The translations under genes and the position numbers were made by a program. Shown piece by piece: positions 11,722-20,467 of a DNA stretch of 64,000 nucleotides. Numbering within the stretch: the stretch's first letter is position 1; the number at the start of each line of letters is the position of its first letter. The DNA is from Achromobacter deleyi (lineage in GTDB: Bacteria > Pseudomonadota > Gammaproteobacteria > Burkholderiales > Burkholderiaceae_B): positions 6,696,001-6,760,000 of the forward strand of contig NZ_CP065997.1 of assembly GCF_016127315.1 (NCBI RefSeq), in the 5' to 3' direction. The notes below the pieces were generated by a model. It saw nothing but the letters and a program-made list of their open reading frames with translations. It did no database searches and was not told where the DNA came from.

Positions 11722-11742
11722 GCTTGCTGCCCCCCGAGGGGG
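11722..11742. repeat. Short GC-rich intergenic repeat, copy 2
   Basis: GCTTGCTGCCCC then CCGAGGGGG, one G shorter than the copy at 8364-8385. It is followed by CCCGCCTTCGGGCGG, a short hairpin. Confidence 0.6.
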
Positions 11743-11796
11743 CTGGCCCGCCTTCGGGCGGCCGGGCGGCGGGCCTGCCATCCTAGCGGGGGGATT

Positions 11797-11859
11797 GCGA
11801 TGGTTCCCTCGCTGCCCCTCATTGGCTGCCACCGTTGGGGGCTAACCCGGCTTGAGGCA
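11797..11859 (+). repeat. Direct repeat unit A
   Basis: About 56 of 63 positions match unit B at 11909-11970. It begins GCGATGGTTCCCTC and contains an ATG from which the frame reads MVPSLPLIGCHRWG. Confidence 0.75.
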
Positions 11860-11908
11860 CTGACGAAACTAAGCGGCGGCTATCACGGCGGGTCCGTCAT
11901 CCGGGGAA

Positions 11909-11970
11909 GCGATGGCTCCCTCACTGCCCCTCAATGGCTGCCACCGATGGGGCTACCCCGGCTTGAAGCA
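11909..11970 (+). repeat. Direct repeat unit B
   Basis: Second copy, 112 bases after unit A. It begins GCGATGGCTCCCTC and reads MAPSLPLNGCHRWG from its ATG. The two peptides are alike over at least 14 residues, but the frames diverge afterwards. Confidence 0.75.
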
Positions 11971-12234
11971 GGCATGCCACAAGGCGGCGACCGTGGCACG
12001 TGCGAGGTATGCAGGACGCTCACCGCGCGTCCTCCCGCATGACAGGACAGCCAGCCTCCCCGCGCCGCATCCTCTCCCAACGCCCACACCGCCCCCCGCG
12101 CGCAGCGAGCCAAGCCCCAAAGCCGCACACCACGTATGCCAGGACCGGCTGCCCGCGCAGCCGGTCCTGGCGGGCCCCGCAAACCTCTCGCATGCCGCCG
12201 CGGTCCAGCAGCGCCCCATGCCTCGAAACCGCTA

Positions 12235-12393
12235 GCCCGGCGCGGGTGGCGCACGGGTGGGCGCGCCGTCAGATGCGCCCGGCGGAAACCGTAGGGAGCC
12301 GAAGGCGGACGAGGTTGAGCACGGGGAAGTCCGGAGCGAACGCTCCGGACCGCAATCGCAGGCGCGCCCACCCGTGCGCCACCCGCGCCGGGC
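12235..12393. repeat. Exact 33-base inverted repeat with nested palindrome
   Basis: The arm at 12235-12267 (starts GCCCGGCGCGGGTGGC) is matched at 33 of 33 positions by the reverse complement of 12361-12393. The 93-base interior includes a 22-base palindrome at 12329-12350 (arms GTCCGGAGCG and CGCTCCGGAC). It carries no transposase. Confidence 0.9.
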
Positions 12394-12475
12394 GGCCCAC
12401 GAAGCAACAACCGCCCAAAAAAAACCGCCACGCAAACGCGCAGCGGCTTCATCACGCCCAGAGGAAAAATCCCCC

Positions 12476-13264
12476 TCAAAGGTACCGCTCGAACCACTCA
12501 AGCATCCTCCCCCACCCATCCTTGGCCGCCTCAGCCTGATAACTCATCCTGTAATCCGCCATGAACGCATGATCCGCCTGCGGATACACCACGAACTCCG
12601 ACCGCCGGGCATTCTCGTTCCCCGCCGCCAGCTTGCCCTTCATGATCTCGATATCCGACACCGGAATCCCCGTGTCCTTGGCGCCATACAGTCCCAGCAC
12701 CGGCGCGTGCAGCTCATTGACCACATCGAACGCATAGCGCTTGATCAACGGCCCATGGCCCGCGCTCAGCTTGCCGTACCAGGCCACGCCCACCTTCACG
12801 TCCGGATTGTGCGCCGCATACATCCACGTCAGGCGGCCGCCCCAGCAGAACCCCGTCACCGCCACCCGTTTCGGATCGCCGCCGTGCTGCGCGGCCCAGG
12901 CCACGCTGGCGTCCAGATCGGCGAACACCTGTTCGTCGGACACTTTGCTGACGATCTCGGCGATCAGCTTGGGGATATCGGTATAGGTCGACGCGTCACC
13001 CTGGCGCTCGTACAGGTTCGCGGCCACGGCCAGGTAGCCAGCCTTGGCCACGCGGCGGCAGACATCCTTGATGTGCTCGTGCACCCCGAAGATCTCCTGC
13101 ACCACCAGCACGACCGGCAGGTCGCGCTTGCCCTCGGGGGCGGCGTAGTAGGCGCTGATGGATCCATCGGCCACGGGCAATTGGAAATCCCCGTGAACCA
13201 GCCCCTGGGTGTCCGTGTGGATCACGGTGGGGGCGACGTTGCCGGCGGCGGCGGAAAAACTCAT
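12476..13264 (-). CDS. Dienelactone hydrolase family protein
   Basis: A 262-residue alpha/beta hydrolase with the dienelactone hydrolase triad: Cys140 in GFCWGG, Asp197 and His232; Glu57 is the conserved helper acid. Dienelactone hydrolases open muconolactone-type rings to maleylacetate, but many members have other ester substrates. No chlorocatechol genes lie nearby, so the substrate is unknown. The start at 13264 is the first methionine before the family N terminus; the longer frame overlaps the ZIP transporter gene. Confidence 0.88.
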   Translation of the reverse strand: MSFSAAAGNVAPTVIHTDTQGLVHGDFQLPVADGSISAYYAAPEGKRDLPVVLVVQEIFGVHEHIKDVCRRVAKAGYLAVAANLYERQGDASTYTDIPKLIAEIVSKVSDEQVFADLDASVAWAAQHGGDPKRVAVTGFCWGGRLTWMYAAHNPDVKVGVAWYGKLSAGHGPLIKRYAFDVVNELHAPVLGLYGAKDTGIPVSDIEIMKGKLAAGNENARRSEFVVYPQADHAFMADYRMSYQAEAAKDGWGRMLEWFERYL

Positions 13265-13382
13265 GGCGAACTCCTGTGTAGGGATCAACGCGGAGCCGGC
13301 GCGCCGCGGTTCGCCATCGGGGGCGAGCGCGACAGGACCGGCCAGGATCGGAAGCAAAGCCGGGTATCGCGACCGCCACGCT

Positions 13383-14216
13383 TCAATGTGTGTGGACGTG
13401 CTCCGTGCGGGCCGCGCCAGCGCCCGCCTCGTGCTCATGCCCGTGGTGCATCAGGGTCGTCACGCTGTAGATCAGCACCACGCCCACGCCCACCAGCAGC
13501 AGTTGCGGCACCGCATCGGCCAGGGATACCCGTTCGTGCATCTGCGGCATCAGGTCGGCCACCGAGATGTAGAGGAAGCTGCTGGCGGCAACCACCAATA
13601 CGTACGGCACCCAGTCCTGGGCCTGCTGCAGCACGAAGTAACCTATTATGCCGCCCAAGGCTGAACACAAGCTGGTGAACAGGATCAGCGCGAAGGCGCG
13701 GCGGCGCGCCAGGCCGGCATTGAGCAGCACGACGAAGTCGCCCAGCTTGTGCGGCACTTCGTGCACGATGATCGAGGCCGCCGTCAGCACGCCCAGCAGC
13801 GGGTCGGTCAGGAAGGCCGCCGCCACCAGCACGCCGTCGCACAGGTTGTGCAGCGAGCTGCCGACCAGGATCAGCACGCCCCCGCGTCCCGCCTCATGCC
13901 GGTCATGGCCATGATGATGGTGGTGCCCGTCGCCCTCGTGGTGATGGCTGTGGCGCAGCAGCGCGATCTTCTCCAGCACGAAAAATCCGATCAGCGACGC
14001 CAGCATCAGCCCGAACAGCACATGGGCGTCGGCCACCCCGCTCTCGAAGGCTTCCGGCAGCAGGTGCAGCAGCGCCACCGACAGCAGCACCCCCACGGAC
14101 AGGCTGACCATGTGATGCAGGTAATGGGCGAACACCTTGTAGGCCAGCCAGCTGGCGACAAGGACGGCGATGAGGCCACCGGTGACGGTGGCAAGCAGGA
14201 CCCAGAGCAGCAGCAT
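13383..14216 (-). CDS. ZIP-family divalent metal transporter
   Basis: A 277-residue inner-membrane transporter of about eight helices that imports zinc or related metals. A cytoplasmic-loop histidine cluster spans about residues 89-107. The metal site motif HNLCDG is at 123-128, and a second site motif HEVPHKLGDF follows in the next helix, both typical of ZIP proteins. The extreme C terminus is also His-rich. Its promoter region holds a palindrome over the -10 box (14247-14264), consistent with repression. It is upstream of the dienelactone hydrolase gene on the same strand. Confidence 0.92.
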   Translation of the reverse strand: MLLLWVLLATVTGGLIAVLVASWLAYKVFAHYLHHMVSLSVGVLLSVALLHLLPEAFESGVADAHVLFGLMLASLIGFFVLEKIALLRHSHHHEGDGHHHHHGHDRHEAGRGGVLILVGSSLHNLCDGVLVAAAFLTDPLLGVLTAASIIVHEVPHKLGDFVVLLNAGLARRRAFALILFTSLCSALGGIIGYFVLQQAQDWVPYVLVVAASSFLYISVADLMPQMHERVSLADAVPQLLLVGVGVVLIYSVTTLMHHGHEHEAGAGAARTEHVHTH

Positions 14217-14246
14217 TTGGGGGACGTATTATGGTCAGGGGGAAGC

Positions 14247-14264
14247 GCAACATTATATTGTTGC
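14247..14264 (-). promoter_or_regulatory. ZIP promoter -10 inside an 18-base palindrome
   Basis: GCAACA-TTATAT-TGTTGC has perfect 6-base arms. On the minus strand it contains a consensus TATAAT (14252-14257) about 30 bases before the ZIP start, so a bound regulator would block RNA polymerase. It does not match the Zur box at 38851. Confidence 0.55.
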
Positions 14265-14372
14265 AGCCGCAAAAGCGGAAATGGGCCACCGGACGCTGCG
14301 CGGCCCGGACGGCCCGATCCAAGCAATCCACGGCGAGCGGCCCGTTCACGGGCGCGCCGCCGTCCAGGCGTG

Positions 14373-17090
14373 TCAGTGCGCCTGTTCCCAGTTCTTGCCC
14401 ACGCCCACCTCGGCCACCAGCGGCACGCGCAGCTCGGCCACGGTGCACATCAGCCGCGGCAGGGCTTCCTTGACCACTTCCAGTTCCGCGTCGGGCGCTT
14501 CCAGCACCAGTTCATCGTGCACCTGCATGATCATGCGGGTCTGCAGTTTCTCGGCCTCGAGCCAGTCCTGCACCGCCACCATGGCCATCTTGATCAGGTC
14601 GGCCGCGGTGCCCTGCATCGGCGCGTTGATCGCCGCGCGCTCGGCGCCCTGCCGGCGCGGGCCCGAGGCGCCGCGGATCTCCGGCAATTGCAGCCGGCGC
14701 CCGAACACGGTCTCGACATAGCCCTGCTCGCGCGCCACGCGGCGCGTGTTCTCCATGTACATCGCCACGCCGGGATAGCGGGCGAAGTAGCGGTCGATGT
14801 AGGCCTGCGCCGCGTCCCGCGTGATGCCCAGGTTCGACGCCAGGCCGAACACGCCCATGCCGTAGATCAGGCCGAAGTTGATGGCCTTGGCCGCGCGCCG
14901 CTGCTCGGACGAGACGTCCGCCAGCGACACGCCGAACACTTCCGAGGCCGTGGCGCGGTGGATGTCCTCGCCGGCGGCGAAGGCGCGCTGCAGGTTGGCG
15001 TCGTCCGACACGTGCGCCATGATGCGCAGCTCGATCTGCGAATAGTCGGCCGACAGCAGCAGGCCCTGCTCGGCGATGAACGCCTCGCGCACCCGGCGCC
15101 CGGCCTCGGTGCGCACGGGAATGTTCTGCAGGTTGGGATCGGACGAGGCCAGCCGGCCGGTGATCACCGCGGCCTGCGAATAGTGCGTGTGCACGCGACC
15201 GGTATCCGGGTTGATCATGCGCGGCAGCTTGTCCGTATAGGTGGACTTGAGCTTGGACAGCCCGCGGTATTCCAGCAGCACCTGCGGCAGCGGGTAGTCC
15301 TGCGCCAGCTTGCTCAGCACTTCCTCGTCGGTCGACGGCGCGCCGCCGGCGGTCTTGCGCACCACCGGCAACTGCATGCGGCCGAACAGGATCTCGCCCA
15401 GCTGCTTGGGCGAATTCAGGTTGAAGGGCTGACCGGCCAGTTCGTAGGCCTTCTGCTCGAGTTGCAGCATTTCCTGGCCCAGCTTGTGGCTCTGGCGGCC
15501 CAGCTCGGCGGCGTCGACCTTGACGCCGTTGCGCTCGATGGTGGTCAGCACCGCCGACACCTGCATTTCCAGCAGGTAGATGCGTTCCAGCCCGGCGTCG
15601 GCCGCCACCTGCGGGCGCAGCACCTGGTGCAGCTGCAGCGTGAAGTCGGCGTCCTCGGCGGCGTAGTGGCCGGCCTTGTCCACCGCCACTTCGTCGAAGC
15701 CGATCTGCTTGGCGCCCTTGCCGCACAGGTCTTCGTACGAGACGCCGCTGCGGCCCAGGTAGCGCTGCGCCAGGTCGTTCAGGCCGACGCCGCGATGCGA
15801 CTCCAGCACGTAGGCCTGCAGCATGGTGTCTTCGGCGATGCCCGCCAGGCGGATGCCTTCGTTGGCGAACACGTGGGTGTCGTACTTGGCGTGGTGCAGC
15901 AGCTTGGCGCGCGAGGCGTCCTGCAGCCACGGGCGCAGACGCTCCAGCACGTCGGCCTTGGGCAACTGGGTCGCGCCATCCGGGCCGTGGTGCGCCACCG
16001 GGATGTAGCAGGCCACGCCCGGCGCCACCGCCATCGACAGGCCGACCAGCTTGGCCCGCATCTCGTCCAGCGAGGTGGTCTCGGTGTCCAGCGCCACCAG
16101 CTCGGCGCCCTGCGCCAGTTCCATCCAGGCGTCGAACGCCTGCCAGTTGTCAATGATGCGGTAGTCCAGCTCGGCCGGCGCGGCCGGCGCTTCGACCGCC
16201 ACGCGGGCATCGCCCGTGGGCACGCGCTCGGCGTCGCCGGTCAGGTCACGCAGCCAGGTGCGGAAACCGTAGCGTTCGTACAGTTCGGTCAGCGTGGCCT
16301 CGTCGCGGCCGCGCGGGGTCAGGTCGTCGACGCTCTCGACATGGCCGGTCAGGTCGCAATCGCACTTGACGGTCAGCAACTGGCGCGTCAGCGGGAAGTT
16401 GGGGATGGCTTCGCGCAGGTTGCTACCGGCCACGCCCTTGATGCCCTCGGCGCCCTCGACCAGCTTGTCGATCGAACCGAATTCCGAGATCCACTTGGCG
16501 GCCGTCTTGGGGCCGACCTTGGTCACGCCCGGCACGTTGTCGACGGTGTCGCCCACCAGCATCAGGTAGTCGACGATGCGGTCCGGCGGCACGCCGAACT
16601 TGTTGACCACGCCGGCCTCGTCCAGCACCTCGCCGCTCATGGTGTTGACCAGCGTGACGTGGCTGTTGACCAGCTGCGCCAGGTCCTTGTCGCCGGTGGA
16701 CACCACCGTGTGCACGCCGCGCTCGGCGGCGCGGCAGGCCAGCGTGCCGATCACGTCATCGGCCTCGACGCCCTCGATGGCCAGCACCGGCCAGCCCAGC
16801 GCGCGCACGGCGCGGTGGATGGGCTCGATCTGCGCCGCCAGGTCTTCCGGCATGGGCGGGCGGTGCGACTTGTATTCCGGATACAGATCGTCCCGGAACG
16901 TCTTGCCACGCGCATCGAAAATACATGCGGCATACTCTGCCTTATAGTCGGATACAAGCTTGCGCAACATATTGACCACGCCGTACAGCGCACCCGTAGG
17001 TTCGCCTTGCGCATTGCGCAAATCAGGCATAGCGTGAAAAGCGCGGTACAAGTAGCTTGAACCGTCGACCAGCAATAAGGTTTTTTTCAT
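14373..17090 (-). CDS. polA: DNA polymerase I
   Basis: A 905-residue three-domain polymerase for Okazaki fragment processing and repair. The N-terminal 5'-nuclease (about 1-290) begins MKKTLLLVDGSSYLYRAFHA. The proofreading 3'-5' exonuclease keeps its acidic residues (LDTETTSLDEM, HHAKYD). The C-terminal polymerase has motif A DYSQIELR, the O-helix KAINFGLIYGMG and motif C QVHDELVLE. The ATG at 17090 gives the expected N terminus; upstream residues in the frame are not family-like. Its start codon overlaps the start codon of the divergent LOG-family gene. Confidence 0.97.
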   Translation of the reverse strand: MKKTLLLVDGSSYLYRAFHAMPDLRNAQGEPTGALYGVVNMLRKLVSDYKAEYAACIFDARGKTFRDDLYPEYKSHRPPMPEDLAAQIEPIHRAVRALGWPVLAIEGVEADDVIGTLACRAAERGVHTVVSTGDKDLAQLVNSHVTLVNTMSGEVLDEAGVVNKFGVPPDRIVDYLMLVGDTVDNVPGVTKVGPKTAAKWISEFGSIDKLVEGAEGIKGVAGSNLREAIPNFPLTRQLLTVKCDCDLTGHVESVDDLTPRGRDEATLTELYERYGFRTWLRDLTGDAERVPTGDARVAVEAPAAPAELDYRIIDNWQAFDAWMELAQGAELVALDTETTSLDEMRAKLVGLSMAVAPGVACYIPVAHHGPDGATQLPKADVLERLRPWLQDASRAKLLHHAKYDTHVFANEGIRLAGIAEDTMLQAYVLESHRGVGLNDLAQRYLGRSGVSYEDLCGKGAKQIGFDEVAVDKAGHYAAEDADFTLQLHQVLRPQVAADAGLERIYLLEMQVSAVLTTIERNGVKVDAAELGRQSHKLGQEMLQLEQKAYELAGQPFNLNSPKQLGEILFGRMQLPVVRKTAGGAPSTDEEVLSKLAQDYPLPQVLLEYRGLSKLKSTYTDKLPRMINPDTGRVHTHYSQAAVITGRLASSDPNLQNIPVRTEAGRRVREAFIAEQGLLLSADYSQIELRIMAHVSDDANLQRAFAAGEDIHRATASEVFGVSLADVSSEQRRAAKAINFGLIYGMGVFGLASNLGITRDAAQAYIDRYFARYPGVAMYMENTRRVAREQGYVETVFGRRLQLPEIRGASGPRRQGAERAAINAPMQGTAADLIKMAMVAVQDWLEAEKLQTRMIMQVHDELVLEAPDAELEVVKEALPRLMCTVAELRVPLVAEVGVGKNWEQAH

Positions 17091-17793
17091 GGTTACAAAG
17101 GCAGATATGGCAACAACTGCGGCAACAATTGCGGCGACGCCCGCCGAAAAACAAATTCCGCTGATTATGTCAGAGATACGGACGGCGGCCGAAAAGCTCG
17201 CGAACATCGGGCCAGCAGTCAGTGTCTTCGGCAGTGCGCGCGTCAGCCGCAACTCCCCCCACTACGAAACCACCGTGGCAATCTCGGCCGCCCTGGCCGA
17301 GGCGGGATTCGCGGTCATCGCGGGCGGCGGCCCGGGCATCATGGAAGCCGCCAACAAGGGCGCGTTCGAAACCGGCGGCACCAGCATCGGGCTGAACATC
17401 AGCCTGCCGCACGAAGCGCACAACAACGAGTATCAAACCATCAGTCTCTCGTTTGAGTACTTTTTTTCACGCAAAGCCACGTTTTTCATGCACAGCTTCG
17501 CCTACGTGGCGATGCCGGGCGGCTTCGGCACCCTGGACGAGCTCTTCGAAGCGTTGACGCTGATCCAGACCGGCAAGGTCCCGGCCGCGCCCATCGTGCT
17601 GGTGGGCAGCGAGTACTGGTCGGGCCTGGTCGAATGGCTGGGCGGCCAGGTGCTGGGCAATGGCATGATTGGCGCGCATGACCTGGATCTTTTCATCATC
17701 GAGGACGATCCCCGCAAGGTCGTGCGCAAGGTGGTCGAATTCCACCAGAAGGCCAGTTCGGAAGCGCAATACGCGCCTTCCCTGCCGGCCTGA
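17089..17793 (+). CDS. LOG-family (TIGR00730) Rossmann-fold protein
   Basis: A protein of up to 234 residues with the hallmark PGGFGTLDE motif and a GGGPGIMEAANKGAF nucleotide-binding stretch. LOG proteins are phosphoribohydrolases acting on nucleoside monophosphates; bacterial members are often labelled lysine decarboxylases wrongly. The first ATG (17089) overlaps the polA start on the other strand. Starts at 17107 or, more likely for promoter space, 17167 (MSEIRTAAEKL) are possible, and the first 26 residues are low-complexity Ala/Thr. Confidence 0.85.
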   Translation: MVTKADMATTAATIAATPAEKQIPLIMSEIRTAAEKLANIGPAVSVFGSARVSRNSPHYETTVAISAALAEAGFAVIAGGGPGIMEAANKGAFETGGTSIGLNISLPHEAHNNEYQTISLSFEYFFSRKATFFMHSFAYVAMPGGFGTLDELFEALTLIQTGKVPAAPIVLVGSEYWSGLVEWLGGQVLGNGMIGAHDLDLFIIEDDPRKVVRKVVEFHQKASSEAQYAPSLPA

Positions 17794-17799
17794 CCGGCG

Positions 17800-17822
17800 C
17801 CGGCCCGCCTCAAGCGGGCCGG
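17800..17822. terminator. Hairpin between convergent LOG gene and abgB
   Basis: A 9-base perfect stem CCGGCCCGC / GCGGGCCGG with a 5-base loop follows the LOG stop by a few bases. It has no T-tract; the role as terminator is inferred from its convergent position. Confidence 0.5.
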
Positions 17823-17862
17823 ACACCACGGGCGGCCTCCCGCAAGTGCCGCCCCGTGCCGC

Positions 17863-19287
17863 CTACCTGCGCATGAACGACGGCAGCACGTCGGCCGGAA
17901 TCGGGCAGACGTAGGGCTGGCCGCGGCGCATTTCCAGCAGTTCCTCCTTGGCGCGCGCCAGCGCCTCGGGCTGGCCATACAGGTCGGCGGCGGTGGCCGC
18001 GATGACCTTGGCCGCGTGCACCATGCCCTTGTGCGCCAGCGACAGCTTGCCCTGCGCCACCATCTGCCAGGAATGGAACGGCGTGCCGTAGGCGTAGCAG
18101 GCGCCCCAGCATTGCGCCGTGGGCGTCACCCAGCTGACGTCGCCGACGTCGGTCGAGCCATAGCTGATCTCGTGCTTGCCGGGCTCGTACGGTGCCACCC
18201 CGCTGAACAACGGCGTCGGATTGCGCAGCACCGCGCCCAGGTTCTTGCCGGCGTTGTCGATGTCGTCGGCGGAAATCGCGTCCCACATGCGGCGCGCGGC
18301 CTGCTGTTCACCCTCTGTGTACGCGGGCCCCTGCAGCGCCTGCATGTTGGCGTACATGACCTGGTTGAGCACGTCGTTGGGAATGTAGTTCGAGCAGGCC
18401 TTGTCGAACACGATCTCCAGCTCGCAGTCGGTCATCAGCGCCGCGCCGCGGGCCACGTTCTTGACCCGCTCGTACAGCTCGGCCGCCTGTGCGTTGATCG
18501 GCGCGCGCACCAGGTACAGCACCTCGGCGCGGGCCTGCACCACGTTCGGCGAAATGCCGCCGCTGTTGGTCACGGCGTAGTGCACCCGTGCGTCCGGCAC
18601 CATGTGCTCACGCAGATAGTTCACGCCCACGTTCATCAGCTCCACCGCGTCCAGCGCGCTGCGGCCCAGATGCGGCGAATTGGCGGCGTGCGCGGCCACG
18701 CCGCGGAAGCGGAAATAGGCCTGAATATTGGCCAGCGACGACTGGTGGAAGATGCCCGTGTGCGAAGCCGGATGCCAGGTCAGCGCCGCGTCGAGGTCGT
18801 CGAACAGCCCGGCGCGCGCCATGAAGGTCTTGCCCGACCCGCCCTCCTCGGCCGGACAGCCGTAGAAGCGGATGCGGCCCGGCAGGCCGTTGCTTTCCAG
18901 GAACTCCTTGACCGCCACCGCGGCGAAATGCGCGGCCGTGCCCAGCAGGTGGTGGCCGCAACCGTGGCCGTTGCCATTGGGCGTTTCCGGCGATGGCTGA
19001 CAGGCGAAGGCGCCGCTTTCCTGGCTCAGCCCCGACAGGGCGTCGTACTCGCCCAGGATGCCGATGACCGGGCCGCCCGCGCCGGCCTCGGCGACGAACG
19101 CCGTCGGGATCCCTGCCGCGTCGCGCGTGACGCGAAAGCCGGCCTCTTCCAGCATGGCGATGTGCAGTTCGGCCGATTTGTGCTCGTCATAGCGCAGCTC
19201 GGCCAGGCTCCAGATGCGGTCGCTCAGTTCCGCATAGCGGTCGCTGCGGGCGTCGATGAACGGGGCAAGTTTGTCGATGGCTCCCAT
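17863..19287 (-). CDS. abgB: M20-family amidohydrolase, AbgB-like
   Basis: A 474-residue M20 peptidase that resembles the p-aminobenzoyl-glutamate hydrolase subunit AbgB. It has the metal-site motifs HGCGHH (about residue 102), PAEEGGSGK and TWHPASHT, and a central lid/dimerisation insert with RGVAAHAANSP. Members split N-acyl amino acids such as p-aminobenzoyl-glutamate. The usual partner AbgA is absent, so the real substrate may differ. It lies 69 bases downstream of a Bug receptor gene on the same strand, suggesting that the receptor collects its substrate. The start at 19287 has GGAGACACG upstream. Confidence 0.85.
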   Translation of the reverse strand: MGAIDKLAPFIDARSDRYAELSDRIWSLAELRYDEHKSAELHIAMLEEAGFRVTRDAAGIPTAFVAEAGAGGPVIGILGEYDALSGLSQESGAFACQPSPETPNGNGHGCGHHLLGTAAHFAAVAVKEFLESNGLPGRIRFYGCPAEEGGSGKTFMARAGLFDDLDAALTWHPASHTGIFHQSSLANIQAYFRFRGVAAHAANSPHLGRSALDAVELMNVGVNYLREHMVPDARVHYAVTNSGGISPNVVQARAEVLYLVRAPINAQAAELYERVKNVARGAALMTDCELEIVFDKACSNYIPNDVLNQVMYANMQALQGPAYTEGEQQAARRMWDAISADDIDNAGKNLGAVLRNPTPLFSGVAPYEPGKHEISYGSTDVGDVSWVTPTAQCWGACYAYGTPFHSWQMVAQGKLSLAHKGMVHAAKVIAATAADLYGQPEALARAKEELLEMRRGQPYVCPIPADVLPSFMRR

Positions 19288-19356
19288 CGTGTCTCCAGTG
19301 GCGGTTCTACAGGGTCTACAGGCGCCGGCGACGACACGCCGCCGGCGGTGCAACGC

Positions 19357-20340
19357 TTACTCGTCAAGCTTGATGGCGGCAGTTTCAATGATTTTCCGAT
19401 TGGCGGCCAGCGTCTCGGCAATGCGCTGCGCGAAGGCCCGCGGCGTGCCGGTCTCGGGCGCCGCGCCGAGGGTGGCCAGCCGCTGCACCAGGGCCGGATC
19501 CGCCATGGCCTGCCGCACTGCGTCATTGAGTTTCTGCACCACCGCATCGGGCGTGCCCGCTGGCGCCACCAGGCCGAACCAGGTCTGTCCCAGGGCATTG
19601 AGCTGCGGATAGCCAAGCTCGGCCAGCGTCGGCAGCTGCGGCAGGCCCGCCAGGCGCGTCGGCGCGGCCACCGCGATCGGGCGCAGCTTGCCCGCCTTGA
19701 TCAGCGATTGCGCCGAAACGTATTGGTCCTGTTGCACCTGCACCTCTCCGCCCACCGCCGCGGTCAGCGCCGGGCCCATGCCGCGATACGGCACGTGCAG
19801 CACCTCGACCTTGAGGTCGGCATTCATGGCCGCCAGGTTCAGGTGGCCAAGCGAGCCGACGCCCGGCGAACCGAAGGAATACTTGCCGGGATGGGCGCGC
19901 AGCTCGGCCAGGAACTGCGCGAAATCGGTGGCCGGAAAGGCCGGATTCACCATCCACACCACCGGCACGTTCGCCACCGAGCCAACCGGCTTCAACTGGG
20001 TCGCGGGATCGACGCGGCCAGTGCCGTACAGCAGCGGATTGACGGCCATGGTGCTGACCGTGGCCATGCCCAACGTGTAGCCGTCAGGCTCGGCCCGCGC
20101 CACGGCCTCGGTGCCGATCAGGCCGCCGGCGCCGGCGCGGTTTTCCACCACCACGCTCTGGCCCAGTTCCTTGCGCAGGCCATCGGCCACGGCCCGCGCC
20201 AGCACATCGGTGGAACCGCCCGGCGCGAACGGCACGATCAGGCGCACCGGCTGCGAGGGATAGGCGCCCTGCCCGAGCGCCACGGAGGAAGCGCCGACCA
20301 GGGCGGCGCAGACGACAGCATGCAACAGACGGGACTTCAT
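19357..20340 (-). CDS. Bug-family periplasmic solute receptor
   Basis: A 327-residue exported protein with an N-terminal signal peptide (about 1-23, ending SVALGQG) followed by YPSQPVRLIVPFAPGGSTD, the signature start of mature Bug (TctC-like) receptors. These bind small carboxylates or amides in the periplasm and feed tripartite tricarboxylate carriers or act as sensors. No TctA/TctB membrane genes are near, which is common for orphan Bugs. It sits between abgB and a divergent LysR gene. Confidence 0.92.
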   Translation of the reverse strand: MKSRLLHAVVCAALVGASSVALGQGAYPSQPVRLIVPFAPGGSTDVLARAVADGLRKELGQSVVVENRAGAGGLIGTEAVARAEPDGYTLGMATVSTMAVNPLLYGTGRVDPATQLKPVGSVANVPVVWMVNPAFPATDFAQFLAELRAHPGKYSFGSPGVGSLGHLNLAAMNADLKVEVLHVPYRGMGPALTAAVGGEVQVQQDQYVSAQSLIKAGKLRPIAVAAPTRLAGLPQLPTLAELGYPQLNALGQTWFGLVAPAGTPDAVVQKLNDAVRQAMADPALVQRLATLGAAPETGTPRAFAQRIAETLAANRKIIETAAIKLDE

Positions 20341-20467
20341 GGAATGGCGAATCCTCGAGTGGAAACCGGTAGCCGGCATCACGCCATTCTGGGCAGGGCA
20401 TATCCTTATTTCAAATACATTAATGCGGCAATACATTCACATTTTGAATAGCTTATTCGCTCGTGCC

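Larger units (their letters stand above)
11695..12475. other. 780-base gene-free repeat-rich intergenic region
   Basis: No credible gene lies between the Na/Pi symporter and the dienelactone hydrolase gene. The stretch holds a short GC-rich repeat (11722-11742), an imperfect 63-base direct repeat (11797-11859 and 11909-11970), and an exact 33-base inverted repeat (12235-12267 and 12361-12393) with a nested palindrome. Open frames crossing it on both strands are Arg/Pro-rich and look spurious. Confidence 0.8.

Noticed and set aside
11800..12539. Several overlapping frames on both strands in the intergenic stretch
   Set aside because: They are Arg/Pro-rich, conflict with one another and cross an exact inverted repeat, so they are not credible genes.
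13749..17060. 1103-codon open frame on the plus strand
   Set aside because: It is antisense to polA and part of the ZIP gene; the translation is His/Gln/Val/Arg-rich, as expected of a shadow frame in GC-rich DNA.
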